Source: an uncultured Eubacteriales bacterium
GTDB taxonomy: Bacteria > Bacillota > Clostridia > TANB77 > CAG-508
Assembly: GCA_949294555.1 (NCBI GenBank)
Contig: CASFHP010000003.1
Coordinates: forward strand, 1 to 64,000
DNA length: 64,000 bases
Direction of reading: 5' to 3'
Both the position numbers and the translations under genes were made by a program. Each line of letters begins with the position of its first letter. Position 1 is the first letter of the stretch. Below are positions 28,501 through 38,185 of this stretch, piece by piece. The notes under the pieces were generated by a model. It saw nothing but the letters and a program-made list of their open reading frames with translations. It did not search any database and was not told the DNA's origin.

Positions 28501-29418
28501 TTGAGCAATTTTCCAAATGGTAAGGAGGAAATCGATTTATTGAAATTTATATCAAAGTATCAATATTTAGATACAAAAGACACGCCGTATTTTTTTAGTA
28601 CGCAAAAATATTACAAGAAAAGAATCAGTAATTTAGTTGCTAAAAAATATCTGAAAAGGACAAATTCTCATCAGCTTATTTTAGATAAAATAGGTGTTGA
28701 ATTTGCTGAATTGTTTAAATTTGAATATAATAAATTAAATAGAAATCAAAAATATTTACCACGACTGCTTTATATTAGCCATTTAGCAGCTTTTTATTAT
28801 CATTGTGCTACTGTCAAATTTATCCCTTCATTTTCAATGAAAGAAAAGCAAGAATTTACAACTACCTCAAGGAAGTTTATCGGAATATTAGAAATAAATG
28901 GTATGGAATACTTAACATATCATATTACAGAAGAACATGATGATAAATATATTAGATTGATTATTTACGACATACAGAAAGAGAAAAGGTACAAAAATAT
29001 TATTATTTTAACAAATGATGAAAATAGAATAAAAACAAAAGATCTTACATTTGGAATGAATCAAGTTCTTATCATACATGATACAGAGGAAAACAGAAAA
29101 AAAATAAAATATTTACATAGTATTGATTGGTATAATGTTGTAAGAGAACAATATAAAAGGTTTAATATATATTTATCTGATTATAATTTTTGTGAATATA
29201 CAGATTATAAAAGTAAATATATTAATACCTTTTATTTTTTTGACACAGAAAAAGTAAATAGAATTAAATACTTTTTAAAAGAAAACAAAGATAAAAATGC
29301 AGATATAATATGTAGTTCACGAATAAAAGAAGGTTTGATAAAAGAACTTCCATACTGCAATTATACTATTGTGGATTTGGAAAAATATATTGATAAAGAA
29401 CCTTTCTATTATGATTAA
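28501..29418 (+). CDS. Replication-relaxation-like DNA-binding protein
   Basis: A 305-residue protein whose N-terminal 90 residues form a winged-helix (KYQYLDTKDTPYFF, KRISNLVAKKYLKR) like those of the replication-relaxation family found on conjugative elements. The rest is alpha/beta with a likely nuclease-like or Rossmann fold. TTG 28501 follows AGGAGGTG at ideal spacing. Its stop overlaps the VirD4 start. Position next to VirD4 and to the structured region suggests a relaxosome accessory role, which is inference. Confidence 0.5.
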   Translation: MSNFPNGKEEIDLLKFISKYQYLDTKDTPYFFSTQKYYKKRISNLVAKKYLKRTNSHQLILDKIGVEFAELFKFEYNKLNRNQKYLPRLLYISHLAAFYYHCATVKFIPSFSMKEKQEFTTTSRKFIGILEINGMEYLTYHITEEHDDKYIRLIIYDIQKEKRYKNIIILTNDENRIKTKDLTFGMNQVLIIHDTEENRKKIKYLHSIDWYNVVREQYKRFNIYLSDYNFCEYTDYKSKYINTFYFFDTEKVNRIKYFLKENKDKNADIICSSRIKEGLIKELPYCNYTIVDLEKYIDKEPFYYD

Positions 29419-31144
29419 GAAGATATGTTTTTACATATTTTTATTTTTGTTTTTCATTTTAAATGCTGTAATTATTTTAAATATAAAAAATTACATAGAA
29501 ATACTAAATATATGTTTCAATAAAAATATTATACTAACCAATAAATTATATGCTGTTATTTGCGTTGTAATTGTCCTTATTTCCATTTTTATTATATTAG
29601 ATATATCACTTATTGTCTTTAAAAAGAAAGATGAAAATAAAGGCGTTAATTTTAAAACAGAAGATGGTACTTATGGCACAGCTAGCTGGATGACCGAAGA
29701 TGAAATGAAAAGTATTCTTGGTGTTGGTGATATACCAGGTATTATTTTAGGAAAATATAATAATGAAATTGTAAAACTGCCATTTGACAGCTATTTTAAT
29801 AAGAATATCTGCGTTTTCGGTAGTTCTGGTAGCATGAAAACTACTGCTTTTTTACTTACCAATCTATTAGAGTTATCAAAGTATAAAAAATCTATTATTG
29901 CAACTGATCCAAAAGCCGAAATATACAGGACAACCTCCAGCTATTTTAAAAGTATTGGATATACAGTGAAAGTATTCAACTTAAAGGATATGCGCCATTC
30001 TGACCGTTGGAATCCATTAGCTGAAAATGAAAATATAAATGATGTTCAAACAAGTGCTAATATTATAATATCAAATACACAAAAGAAAAGTGGTAAAGAT
30101 GAATTTTGGCCAAGAGCTGAGGAAAATTTATTAAAAGCATTTATATTCTATTTTCTGCAGATACTTGTCGACCAAAATAATTTAACAAATATTTATAAGA
30201 AAATAGCAAGTGGAGACATTGGAGAAATAGACAGTATGTTTAAAGGCCTTCCAAATACACACCCTGCGAAAATGAGTTATAATATATTTGCAAGTGGCTC
30301 AGATACTATAAAAGCAAGTGTTATTACTCGGACTTGGCACTAGGTTACAAACTTTCCAAAATGAAGATTTGCAAAGGCTAACCTCTGCAAGTGATATAGA
30401 TTTAACCTTACCGGGCAAACAACCTTGTATTTATTATATCATTACAGATGACATGAATCGGAGCTTATGATTTTTTAAGCTCACTATTTTATACATTTTT
30501 GTTTATAAAATTAGTAAGATATGCAGATTCAAGACCAAATGGAAGATGCGATGTCGATGTTTTCTGTTTTTTAGACGAATTTGCAAATATACGGTCAAAT
30601 TCCCGAATTTAATAAGAAGATATCGACTACTAGAAGTAGACGGCCTACGGGCTAATACCACTAACTCAAAATAAAGCCCAAATGGACAGCCGTTATCCTA
30701 ACAAAATGTCAGATGAAATAATACGGCAACTGCGATATTACACTAGGTTTAGGTACGACAGACACTTTAACTGCTACCTTTTTTTGTGATTTGATAGGTG
30801 TAGCCACTGCCGAAACATTTTCAATAAAAAAAGAAAATTCTCTCGAAGGAGATATTGAAGAATACGGTCAAAAAAGTATTTCAACGTTACAAAGAAACTT
30901 GTTGAACAAAGATGAGATATTAAGATTACCAACAAGTAAGTTACTTGCTATTTTAAGAGGTAACAAACCACTTCTTTTAGATAAAATGAGATATACAGAA
31001 CACCCACTTGCTAAAAAATTAAAGGATAGTTCAATTTATGATTATATACCTGAGTGGACTAAAAATAATAAAATGGCTGAAAATCCAATAAAAAATGTAA
31101 GAAAAAATGTAAAAAAAAGGAAAAGAAGCTTTGATAATTTTTAA
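29411..31144 (+). CDS. VirD4/TraG coupling ATPase (six CGG shifts)
   Basis: A 575-residue coupling protein after six shifts at CGG 30329, 30459, 30592, 30641, 30648 and 30724. Two membrane helices open the protein (about residues 3-25 and 45-70). The P-loop is FGSSGSMKTT (near residue 137), Walker B is FLDEFANI, followed by STTRSRGLGLIPLTQNKAQ and EIIGNCDITLGLG, all typical of TraG proteins once the C residues are skipped. It delivers the relaxase-DNA complex to the channel. The gene would yield only the first 310 residues without recoding. It overlaps the previous gene by eight bases. Confidence 0.88.
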
Positions 31145-31191
31145 AAATATGGTATAATTGTATTGTAATGTTCTAATGGGAGGTTTTTAAA

Positions 31192-31548
31192 ATGCCTTTT
31201 AGTATGGAAGAATGGATAAAGAAATTTGGTAATGATGACATATCTTTAATGATAGGAAGATTACAAGAAAAATATCATAATGTTCCTGTTGTTGATATTA
31301 TGCACGAATTAAGTCAAGAATCTATTGAAATTATAAGAAAACTGGGAATAGAAATAGAAGATAAAATATATACTGAATATGAATTTGATGTATTGGATAT
31401 GAAAGTTGCTGAATATTATATCTATGAAGATATGACAGAAGAAGATAAAAAACACATAAAAAGTCTTGATGGTACAGGTTTAACTCAAGAAGACATACAA
31501 AAAGTAGAACATGAATTATTTGAAATATGGAGTAGTCACGATTTTTAA
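31192..31548 (+). CDS. Hypothetical acidic protein
   Basis: A 118-residue, strongly acidic, helical protein with no family that I can name. GGGAGG precedes ATG 31192. It follows VirD4 by 47 bases and carries its own short AT-rich leader. The next 176 bases (31549-31724) are gene-free. Confidence 0.5.
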   Translation: MPFSMEEWIKKFGNDDISLMIGRLQEKYHNVPVVDIMHELSQESIEIIRKLGIEIEDKIYTEYEFDVLDMKVAEYYIYEDMTEEDKKHIKSLDGTGLTQEDIQKVEHELFEIWSSHDF

Positions 31549-31724
31549 AATCATAGAAAAACTTAAAATTGAAAGTAATAAAATATATTAACATATAATT
31601 AGAGCAATGACTGCAAAATATAAAAGAGCAAATACAAAGAGAGAGAAAAAAATAACCCCAAATTATATTATATGTATAGATGATATAAGATTAAGAAAAA
31701 AATAAAATAGCTGGAGAAATAGAC

Positions 31725-32162
31725 ATGAAATACATTCATTATGGAGATGATAAGTTTGATATCAATAAATTTAATAAAGTATTAAATAGACCAGAATCAA
31801 CAAAGCCTTTTGGTGGTTTTTGGGGTAGTAGGAAAAATGCAGTTTTTGGTTGGAAAGAATGGTGTACTGAAATTGATTTAAAATCCAAAGATTTAACAAA
31901 GAAACTACAATTTTCTTTATTAGAAAATGCAAAAATACTTGTTATTGACAATATAAAGTGTCTTGATAATCTACCACAAAATGAAGATAATCATATAGTA
32001 AATAAACTATTTGTAACACTAGATTTTGAAAAACTGTCAAAACAATATGATGCAATAGAAGTTTTAATAAGTGAAGATGAACGATTATATGAATTATTGT
32101 ATGGTTGGGACTGTGATAGCATATTAGTAATAAATCATAATATTATAATTACAGAAAATTAA
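31725..32162 (+). CDS. Small protein, possible ADP-ribosyltransferase-like fold
   Basis: A 145-residue protein of phage/element type with IHYGDDKFDINKFNK, RPESTKPFGGFWGSR, FGWKEWC and a final LLYGWDCDSILVIN. The early His/Tyr strand followed by KP-GGFW and a C-terminal acidic region recalls compact ADP-ribosyltransferase-like domains, but I cannot confirm the catalytic residues. It stands alone with a terminator at 32169-32196. It might be an anti-defence or toxin-like protein. That is inference. Confidence 0.45.
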   Translation: MKYIHYGDDKFDINKFNKVLNRPESTKPFGGFWGSRKNAVFGWKEWCTEIDLKSKDLTKKLQFSLLENAKILVIDNIKCLDNLPQNEDNHIVNKLFVTLDFEKLSKQYDAIEVLISEDERLYELLYGWDCDSILVINHNIIITEN

Positions 32163-32168
32163 GAGATG

Positions 32169-32196
32169 GCATTTACCAAAAGGTAGGTGCTTTTTT
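32169..32196 (+). terminator. Terminator
   Basis: GCATTTACC (32169-32177) pairs with GGTAGGTGC (32182-32190), with two wobble pairs, followed by six T residues. Confidence 0.7.
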
Positions 32197-32212
32197 AATT
32201 GGAGGTGAAAAA

Positions 32213-33007
32213 TTGAAAGACCTAACAATAAAAGAAATACTAAGAAGCAAAGAAGAAAAGCATATATTGACAGGTAGAATTAGTGGAATTGAAGATGAAT
32301 ATTATAAGTTAAAAGGAGAAAATATTCCTTGTTCTATCGTATGGTATAACGAAATAAAAATCCTAATTCCATGTACTCATTTAGGTATAGAAAAAGTAAA
32401 TAAATCTGTAATTAGAGGTATGCTTGGAGCAGAAATAGATTTTATTATAATTGAATATGATAGTACAAGCAATATTGCTATTGCAAGTAGAAAAGATGCT
32501 ATGGAATTACGCTCTAAAATAGAATTACCAAAGCTAAAAATAAATGATACTGTAATGGTTAGAATATTAGCAGTTGGAACAAAACATATTATAGTTGATT
32601 TATATGGAAAAGAAGTAATTATAAAAGCAGAAAATCTACAACATACATATATAGTAAATTGTAAAGATTATTACTCTGCAGGTCAAGATTTAAAAGTTAG
32701 AATTAAAAATATTGATATTAAAAACAATATATTTGAACTGTCTGCAAAAGACTTTACAGAAAACCCTTTTAAAAATATAAGAAAATACATTGTTGAAGGT
32801 GGGGAATATACAGGAAAAGTAATAGCATTTCCAAAACAAAATAGTGGAATAATAGTACAATTAGATAATTCCAATGTTAGTGTTCTTGCAAGAGTTCCAC
32901 CTCGATTTAATAGTTATCCACACTACATGGATAATGTGTTAATAAGAATCACAGAAATAAAAGAAGATAAGAAATTAATTTACGGTTATCTTATGCGAAT
33001 AATTTAA
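32213..33007 (+). CDS. S1 RNA-binding-domain protein
   Basis: A 264-residue protein built of S1/OB-like repeats: about residues 15-95, 100-180 (VMVRILAVGTKHIIVDLYGKEVIIKAENL) and 190-260 (GEYTGKVIAFPKQNSGIIVQLD). S1 domains bind mRNA on the 30S platform in ribosomal protein S1, and element copies of unknown role exist. TTG 32213 follows GGAGG. With the two S6-like proteins at 46380-47323 it makes a third element protein with likely ribosome or RNA contacts. Confidence 0.75.
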   Translation: MKDLTIKEILRSKEEKHILTGRISGIEDEYYKLKGENIPCSIVWYNEIKILIPCTHLGIEKVNKSVIRGMLGAEIDFIIIEYDSTSNIAIASRKDAMELRSKIELPKLKINDTVMVRILAVGTKHIIVDLYGKEVIIKAENLQHTYIVNCKDYYSAGQDLKVRIKNIDIKNNIFELSAKDFTENPFKNIRKYIVEGGEYTGKVIAFPKQNSGIIVQLDNSNVSVLARVPPRFNSYPHYMDNVLIRITEIKEDKKLIYGYLMRII

Positions 33008-33014
33008 AAAGAAG

Positions 33015-33530
33015 GTGATTAAAATAAAAGAAAAAGATACTAAAATTATAAACTTTTTACAAGATTTTGGCTCTGCTAAAATAGAGCATTTACAAAGGTT
33101 ATTTGATGAATATAACAACAATTTTAAAAATATATTATCAACTAATGTAATAAGTAAAAAAGGAAACGTATTTGTTCATAATACACAAAAAATAGATGAA
33201 AATATGCTAGTTGCATTAGATATTTTATGCAGGTATAAAGGTAGATTTATAACATTTCATAGAAATAATTTTCCGATATATATTACCTTTTTAACAAAAG
33301 ACAATTTACTATATCATATAATTGTGGCAGATGAAGGAAATAAAAAGGGAATTATAAAATTAGTAAATTCCTATCCCCTATACCTCCCTAAAGCTGATAG
33401 ACTAATTTTGGCATTTCCTAGTAGGGAAGAGTTAGAGCAGATAAATTGTGAATTACCATTTTTATATTGTACTTACCCTGATTTAGACGTAGTAAATGAT
33501 GAAATAACAGAAGATGAAGTAATTTGTTGA
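33015..33530 (+). CDS. Winged-helix-like protein, DUF5697 type
   Basis: A 171-residue protein with an N-terminal winged-helix-like part (FLQDFGSAKIEHLQRLF) and an alpha/beta C-terminal part ending in acidic residues. It resembles DUF5697 element proteins and, in layout, the replication-relaxation-like gene at 28501. The start is uncertain: GTG 33015 overlaps the GAAGGTG site. Lies 7 bases after the S1-domain gene. Confidence 0.5.
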   Translation: MIKIKEKDTKIINFLQDFGSAKIEHLQRLFDEYNNNFKNILSTNVISKKGNVFVHNTQKIDENMLVALDILCRYKGRFITFHRNNFPIYITFLTKDNLLYHIIVADEGNKKGIIKLVNSYPLYLPKADRLILAFPSREELEQINCELPFLYCTYPDLDVVNDEITEDEVIC

Positions 33531-33605
33531 TTTTTAGGCTTTTTTGTGGTATAAATATCTTACATATATATGGATTCATATATTTATATATTTACTAAAT
33601 CTTTT

Positions 33606-33633
33606 AGCAGATGCAGCAATGTGTCTGCTTTTT
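33606..33633 (+). terminator. Terminator after 33015-33530
   Basis: AGCAGA (33606-33611) pairs with TCTGCT (33624-33629) and runs into T residues. A second hairpin of 12 bp (33643-33654 with 33668-33679) follows. Confidence 0.65.
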
Positions 33634-33680
33634 CTAGTAAAAAAATCATAAATTATCATTTTCAGAAAATTTATGATTTC

Positions 33681-34078
33681 TGATTTTTAACACTTCATGT
33701 TCAAATCAAGTCCTTCTAATTGTAATTTTATTACGATATTATTGATTTGATTTGGGGTAATCCTATTTTTCTTAGATTATTTCTATTCTTTTTTACAAGT
33801 TCATATAAGGTACGAATTTTATTACTTTTCTACAATGCTCTTGTATCGGTAGATAACCCCAAAATACTATTTTTATTAGTGTTATTAAAATTTATATAAC
33901 TTATAAGTAGACACATAAATTTCCCACTAATATTTAACAAACTCGTTAACTTATAAGTAAAATAATGGCGTTGAAGATTATAAAGTGATTCTAAAAAAAA
34001 TCGTTCGACCTTTTTCGACAAAAATCGACAAATCCTTACTCTCCCAACGAATATATTAAATTTTATTTGTTAAATTTA
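33681..34078. other. Gene-free stretch with direct repeats
   Basis: I see no gene here. TAACTTATAAGTA occurs twice (33897-33909 and 33947-33959), 50 bases apart, and several CGAC-containing words cluster at 33998-34030. It lies between the element's own genes and the GC-rich cargo and may mark the left end of the cargo insertion. Confidence 0.4.
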
Positions 34079-34107
34079 TTGACATTATTTTACATTTGGT
34101 GTATAAT
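34079..34107 (+). promoter_or_regulatory. Consensus promoter of cargo gene
   Basis: A perfect TTGACA (34079-34084) and TATAAT (34102-34107) with a 17-base spacer, 74 bases before the secreted-protein gene. Confidence 0.85.
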
Positions 34108-34180
34108 TAAGGTACTGTCGATTTGACAGTGTTGTAAAAAAGGATAGTTCTGTCATTCTCATCAAATAGGAGGAAACTTT

Positions 34181-34672
34181 ATGAAGACTATATCTAAACT
34201 TTTATCCTTGGCATTAGCTTGCGTTTTGACGTTTGGCTGTGCTACAACTGCTTTTGCAGCTGAAAGCAATCCTGAAGATGTCAACAACAATGAATATACT
34301 GTTGTTGAACAGGAAATCCCTGTTGTTTTTGAGGGAACTGGTGATGAAGGAAATGCGTCCATCGTTCCGATGGCCCAGGGGGACCAGGAAGATTTTCGGC
34401 TTGGTTCTATCGGCTATCTGTCAAACTGTGGCCGTACACCTAAATTCAAATGCTGGGTAACTGGTGGATCTTCTTCCACCCAGGTCATGTTTAGATTCAA
34501 GACTGGCGGTGGAGTAAATTACGGACCATTTGGACCTGTTAATGCTGATGGTTCTGAGGCTCTTTACAAGTCGTTCATTGTTTTTGACAGTGATGATGCT
34601 TGGGAATTTACAGCATTTGTTTCCAGCGGTCCTAACAACGGCAATTTAGTTTGCCATGTTCAGCAGTATTAA
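34181..34672 (+). CDS. Secreted cargo protein of higher GC content
   Basis: A 163-residue protein with a clear signal peptide (residues 1-27, ending AFAAE) and a Gly/Ser/Asn-rich beta-type mature part. No family is recognised. Base composition is clearly higher in GC than the neighbours, and it uses CGG at 34397-34399 (Arg 73) as a plain codon: the zero frame stays open to the end, while a +1 shift would stop after about 93 residues. This marks it as a recent arrival. It faces the ABC/two-component cargo operon, which might export it or protect from it. Confidence 0.7.
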   Translation: MKTISKLLSLALACVLTFGCATTAFAAESNPEDVNNNEYTVVEQEIPVVFEGTGDEGNASIVPMAQGDQEDFRLGSIGYLSNCGRTPKFKCWVTGGSSSTQVMFRFKTGGGVNYGPFGPVNADGSEALYKSFIVFDSDDAWEFTAFVSSGPNNGNLVCHVQQY

Positions 34673-34729
34673 TTTGACTTGCTAAAAATCAAATTGTAAC
34701 TGATTAACATTTGACAGAACTATTCCTTT

Positions 34730-34767
34730 CTACTACGAGTGTGTTACAACTCGTAGTAGTTTTTTTA
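34730..34767 (+). terminator. Strong terminator after the cargo gene
   Basis: CTACTACGAGT (34730-34740) pairs with ACTCGTAGTAG (34749-34759), followed by eight T residues. It also separates the convergent kinase gene. Confidence 0.85.
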
Positions 34768-34789
34768 TAAAAAATAAGGGGAAATCCCC

Positions 34790-35677
34790 TTACTTGAAAT
34801 ATATTTCTATAAATAATGTATCTTTTATATATTTAGCTCTTATTTTTCCATTATTTAATTCTACTAGTTGTTTAGCAATCGATAATCCTATCCCTGTTGA
34901 TTCTTTCGCATTTTCTACTGAAAAATAACGTTCAAAAATTTTTTGAACTGTTGTTGCATCAAGTGAATTTGCTTTATTAGAGAATGAAATTGTTCCATTT
35001 TCATTCATTGTAACCTTAAAATCTCCTGTACTGTATTTTGATACATTAGATAAAATATTTTCAAATATTCTTATAATTGAGATTCTATTGACTAATTTAT
35101 AAATTTTTTTATTACAAATAGAAACTTTTGGGACAATATTTTTTTCTTTGAAAATATTATAATAACTTACTAATGTTTCTTCTAAAATTTCATTGATGCA
35201 ACAATTTTCCTTTTTTAATTCTATATCACTATCCATTAATTTAGAAAACTCAAATAATTGTTTTGTGAGTTCCGTTAATTCATTAGATTTTTTTTCAACT
35301 ACTTTTAAATATTGTTTTTGTTTGTTAGATAAACTTTCTTGCTGTATCAAATCAATATATCCTTTAATTGCTGTTAAAGGTGTTCTTAAATCATGTGAAA
35401 TATTAGTTATTATTCTCTTTAATTCTTGATTTCCACTTTTATATTGTAGCATTTGTTTTCTTAAATCTGTCAAGTTATCATTTATATTTATCGTTAAACT
35501 TTTAATGACCTTATCCGATGAGGATATAGTTATTATATTATTAGTATCTGATTTTAATATATAAGTAAAAGATTTTTCGATTTCTTTAATTGAATGCTTT
35601 ATTAAACATAATTTTAAAATTAAAAATATACATATACAAAATAATATAATGGTTAGCAATAATATACTAATATTCAC
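34790..35677 (-). CDS. Sensor histidine kinase of the cargo operon
   Basis: A 295-residue kinase with a single N-terminal membrane helix (about residues 2-26) and almost no outer domain, the intramembrane-sensing layout of kinases tied to peptide-antibiotic ABC transporters. H-box ISHDLRTPLTAIKGY, N-box IFENILSNVSKYS and G-box GIGLSIAKQ are intact. Read leftward in one operon with the ABC genes and the response regulator at 37502-38185. No CGG recoding sites. Confidence 0.85.
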   Translation of the reverse strand: MNISILLLTIILFCICIFLILKLCLIKHSIKEIEKSFTYILKSDTNNIITISSSDKVIKSLTININDNLTDLRKQMLQYKSGNQELKRIITNISHDLRTPLTAIKGYIDLIQQESLSNKQKQYLKVVEKKSNELTELTKQLFEFSKLMDSDIELKKENCCINEILEETLVSYYNIFKEKNIVPKVSICNKKIYKLVNRISIIRIFENILSNVSKYSTGDFKVTMNENGTISFSNKANSLDATTVQKIFERYFSVENAKESTGIGLSIAKQLVELNNGKIRAKYIKDTLFIEIYFK

Positions 35678-35695
35678 TTTTTCCTCCTATTCCTC

Positions 35696-36520
35696 CTATT
35701 TTAGTTCTTTTTTAGAAAAAATATATATTCCTAATATATTTATAGCACATATTAGAGTAATGGAATAAATCGGCATTTGTTTCAAAAACTCTGAATTGTT
35801 ACTTCCAATTTCCATAGCCTGTCCTTGTGGAATTGAAAGATAAATCATTCTTGCTTGTTTAACTTTTTCATCTCCTGGATAGTTTGGATCAAGTTCTTGA
35901 CTTATAATATGAGAAACACCATTTTCATCTGTATATGTATGAGTTATATACTCATCAGTATTTGCAGTTAAAGAAAATGAACCTTGTGCTATAAACATTG
36001 TTATAAAAAGAATTATACATATTGTTGTTGATACTGTTATTTCGGAACATATCATAGATATAAAGTTAAAAATAGAGCAAAATGATATGATGACTAAAAC
36101 AGTATTTAATAGTATCATTGCAAATTGAGATAATGACATTTGTAGTTGTCCAAATAAAGGAATACCAATTAAAAATACTAATACTAAATACACAATCTCG
36201 CATAAAATAGATGCTATTATACTAATAATGAGATTTGCTAAAAAAATTGAAATCCTACTATGTCCTACTATAATTTTATTTCTTATAATTCCTTGTGAAT
36301 GTTCTTTCCCAACAAAAATACTTACAAATATTGCTATAAAAAGTCCTATATACATTATAAATTCATTCACGATTTTATCTAAATGTACCCCTTCATTAGA
36401 TGTATATCTAAACAATGTAAATCCTGCTATTCCAATGGTTAAAAACACAAATAACCAAAATATAATATCTTTTTTTAATCTAAAAAAACCTGCTTTTAAT
36501 AGTTTAATCATTATTTGCAC
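35696..36520 (-). CDS. ABC-2 type permease
   Basis: A 274-residue protein with six membrane helices and a large loop between helices 5 and 6 (about residues 175-245), the layout of ABC-2 permeases of lantibiotic or bacitracin immunity transporters. It overlaps the ATPase gene by 17 bases. It forms a transporter with the ATPase at 36504-37418. Confidence 0.82.
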   Translation of the reverse strand: MQIMIKLLKAGFFRLKKDIIFWLFVFLTIGIAGFTLFRYTSNEGVHLDKIVNEFIMYIGLFIAIFVSIFVGKEHSQGIIRNKIIVGHSRISIFLANLIISIIASILCEIVYLVLVFLIGIPLFGQLQMSLSQFAMILLNTVLVIISFCSIFNFISMICSEITVSTTICIILFITMFIAQGSFSLTANTDEYITHTYTDENGVSHIISQELDPNYPGDEKVKQARMIYLSIPQGQAMEIGSNNSEFLKQMPIYSITLICAINILGIYIFSKKELK

Positions 36521-37418
36521 CTCCTATTAAATTCAAATAATAGTTCTCTAATGATTCTCCTTTTTCTTGAAAATCATTTACTATACAATTTCTTTTAGAA
36601 AGTGCAATAACAAGTTCTGACACATTTACTTTCTCATATATATCAATCTTTTCATTAGAAATAACTTTATAATGTAAATTTTCTTCTTCTAAATATTTAA
36701 CACATTCTTTTAAGTTAGTTACATGAATTTGTGTTCTAATTTTAAAATTTTGTTCTAATTCATCTTTATCAATTTCTTTTATAATTCTTCCTTTGTCTAT
36801 AATACCGTAACATGTTGCAATTTTAGACAATTCATCTAAATAATGACTAGAAATCAAAAAAGTAATACCTTTTTCTCTATTTAATCTTAAAATTAATTCT
36901 CTTATTTCTATTATTCCCTCTGGATCTAATCCATTTATAGGTTCATCTAAAATCAACAGATCCGGATTACCAACTAAACTAATTGCGATTCCTAGTCTTT
37001 GTTTCATTCCCAAAGAAAAATGTTTAGCAGTTTTTTTACCTGTATTTTCTAATCCTACAAGTTTAAGTATTTCATTTAACTTGCTGAATGAGGGTAACCC
37101 TATAATTTTATACTGTTCTTTAAGATTATCTATTGCTGTCATATCTGAGCAAATTGAGGGCGTTTCGATAATACCACCTATTCTTTTTCTTGCTTCTGCA
37201 ATTTTTCTACTATTATTAGAAATACCATAAATAGTATATTCTCCTGATGTAACTTTTTGTAAACCACAAAGTAATCTTATTAAAGTAGTTTTTCCAGCTC
37301 CATTTTTCCCTATTAATCCATATATAGATCCTTTTGGAATATGCACATTGATATTATTTAAAGCATTAAAATGACCGTATCTCTTTTTTATATTTTTTGT
37401 TTCTAAAATATAATCCAT
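36504..37418 (-). CDS. ABC transporter ATPase (BcrA/LanF-like)
   Basis: A 304-residue ATPase with Walker A GKNGAGKTT, the signature HFSLGMKQRLG, Walker B LLILDEPINGLDP and the switch His in ISSHYLDEL. The C-terminal extension (about 215-300) is typical of BcrA-type ATPases for peptide-antibiotic self-protection. GAAGGAGGATAAAA precedes the start. Works with the adjacent permease, probably under control of the adjacent two-component system. Confidence 0.88.
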   Translation of the reverse strand: MDYILETKNIKKRYGHFNALNNINVHIPKGSIYGLIGKNGAGKTTLIRLLCGLQKVTSGEYTIYGISNNSRKIAEARKRIGGIIETPSICSDMTAIDNLKEQYKIIGLPSFSKLNEILKLVGLENTGKKTAKHFSLGMKQRLGIAISLVGNPDLLILDEPINGLDPEGIIEIRELILRLNREKGITFLISSHYLDELSKIATCYGIIDKGRIIKEIDKDELEQNFKIRTQIHVTNLKECVKYLEEENLHYKVISNEKIDIYEKVNVSELVIALSKRNCIVNDFQEKGESLENYYLNLIGGANND

Positions 37419-37501
37419 TTTTATCCTCCTTCCTATATGATAAGTTTATCATATATTAGTTAAGAAAATGGTTAAATAATAGTTAAGAATTAGTTAAGAT
37501 T

Positions 37502-38185
37502 TCATTCATATAGCTTAAATCCAATTCCCCATACAGATTCTATATATTCATTGCTACTAATATTTCTTATTTTTTTTCTGATGTTACTTATATGAACCTT
37601 TAAAGAATTTTCGTCATATTTTTGAGTACAACTCAAAAAGTTATTGTCATTAGTTTTATTTAATAATTGAATTAATTTTGTTTTAGTTATAATTTCCTTA
37701 GGATTTAATAGTAATTGTTCTAAAATTATGTATTCTATTTTTGTTAAATATATTTTTTCCTTTTTAATATATAATATATGACTTTTTCTATCTAGTATCA
37801 TATCTTTATATGATAAAGTTTCAGTCTTATTATTTTTATTGATTCTTAGTTGAACTTTTATTCTTGCCAATAATTCATTTGTATCAAAAGGTTTAGTAAT
37901 GTAGTCATTTGCTCCATTCGATAAAACAGTTACTTTATCTTCAGATGATATTTTAGCACTTATTACTATAATTGGTATATCTTTTATTTTACCTATAAGC
38001 TCTTCGCCTGATAATCCAGGTAACATTAAGTCTAATAATATTAAATCTATATTATTTTTTTCTATTAACAGTATTGCTTCTGTTCCAGAATATGCACTTA
38101 TTACATCATATCTTTCCTTTTTCAATATATCTTTAATCAGATTATGGATATCTATATCATCTTCAACAATTAATATTTTTTTCAT
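37502..38185 (-). CDS. OmpR-family response regulator of the cargo operon
   Basis: A 227-residue regulator with VEDDIDI acidic pocket, the phospho-acceptor Asp in LILLDLMLPGLSG, DYITKPFD and a C-terminal winged helix ending SVWGIGFKLYE. The start is set at ATG 38185, with GGTAGGA in front; an ATG four codons upstream is possible. First gene of the leftward cargo operon. Confidence 0.86.
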   Translation of the reverse strand: MKKILIVEDDIDIHNLIKDILKKERYDVISAYSGTEAILLIEKNNIDLILLDLMLPGLSGEELIGKIKDIPIIVISAKISSEDKVTVLSNGANDYITKPFDTNELLARIKVQLRINKNNKTETLSYKDMILDRKSHILYIKKEKIYLTKIEYIILEQLLLNPKEIITKTKLIQLLNKTNDNNFLSCTQKYDENSLKVHISNIRKKIRNISSNEYIESVWGIGFKLYE

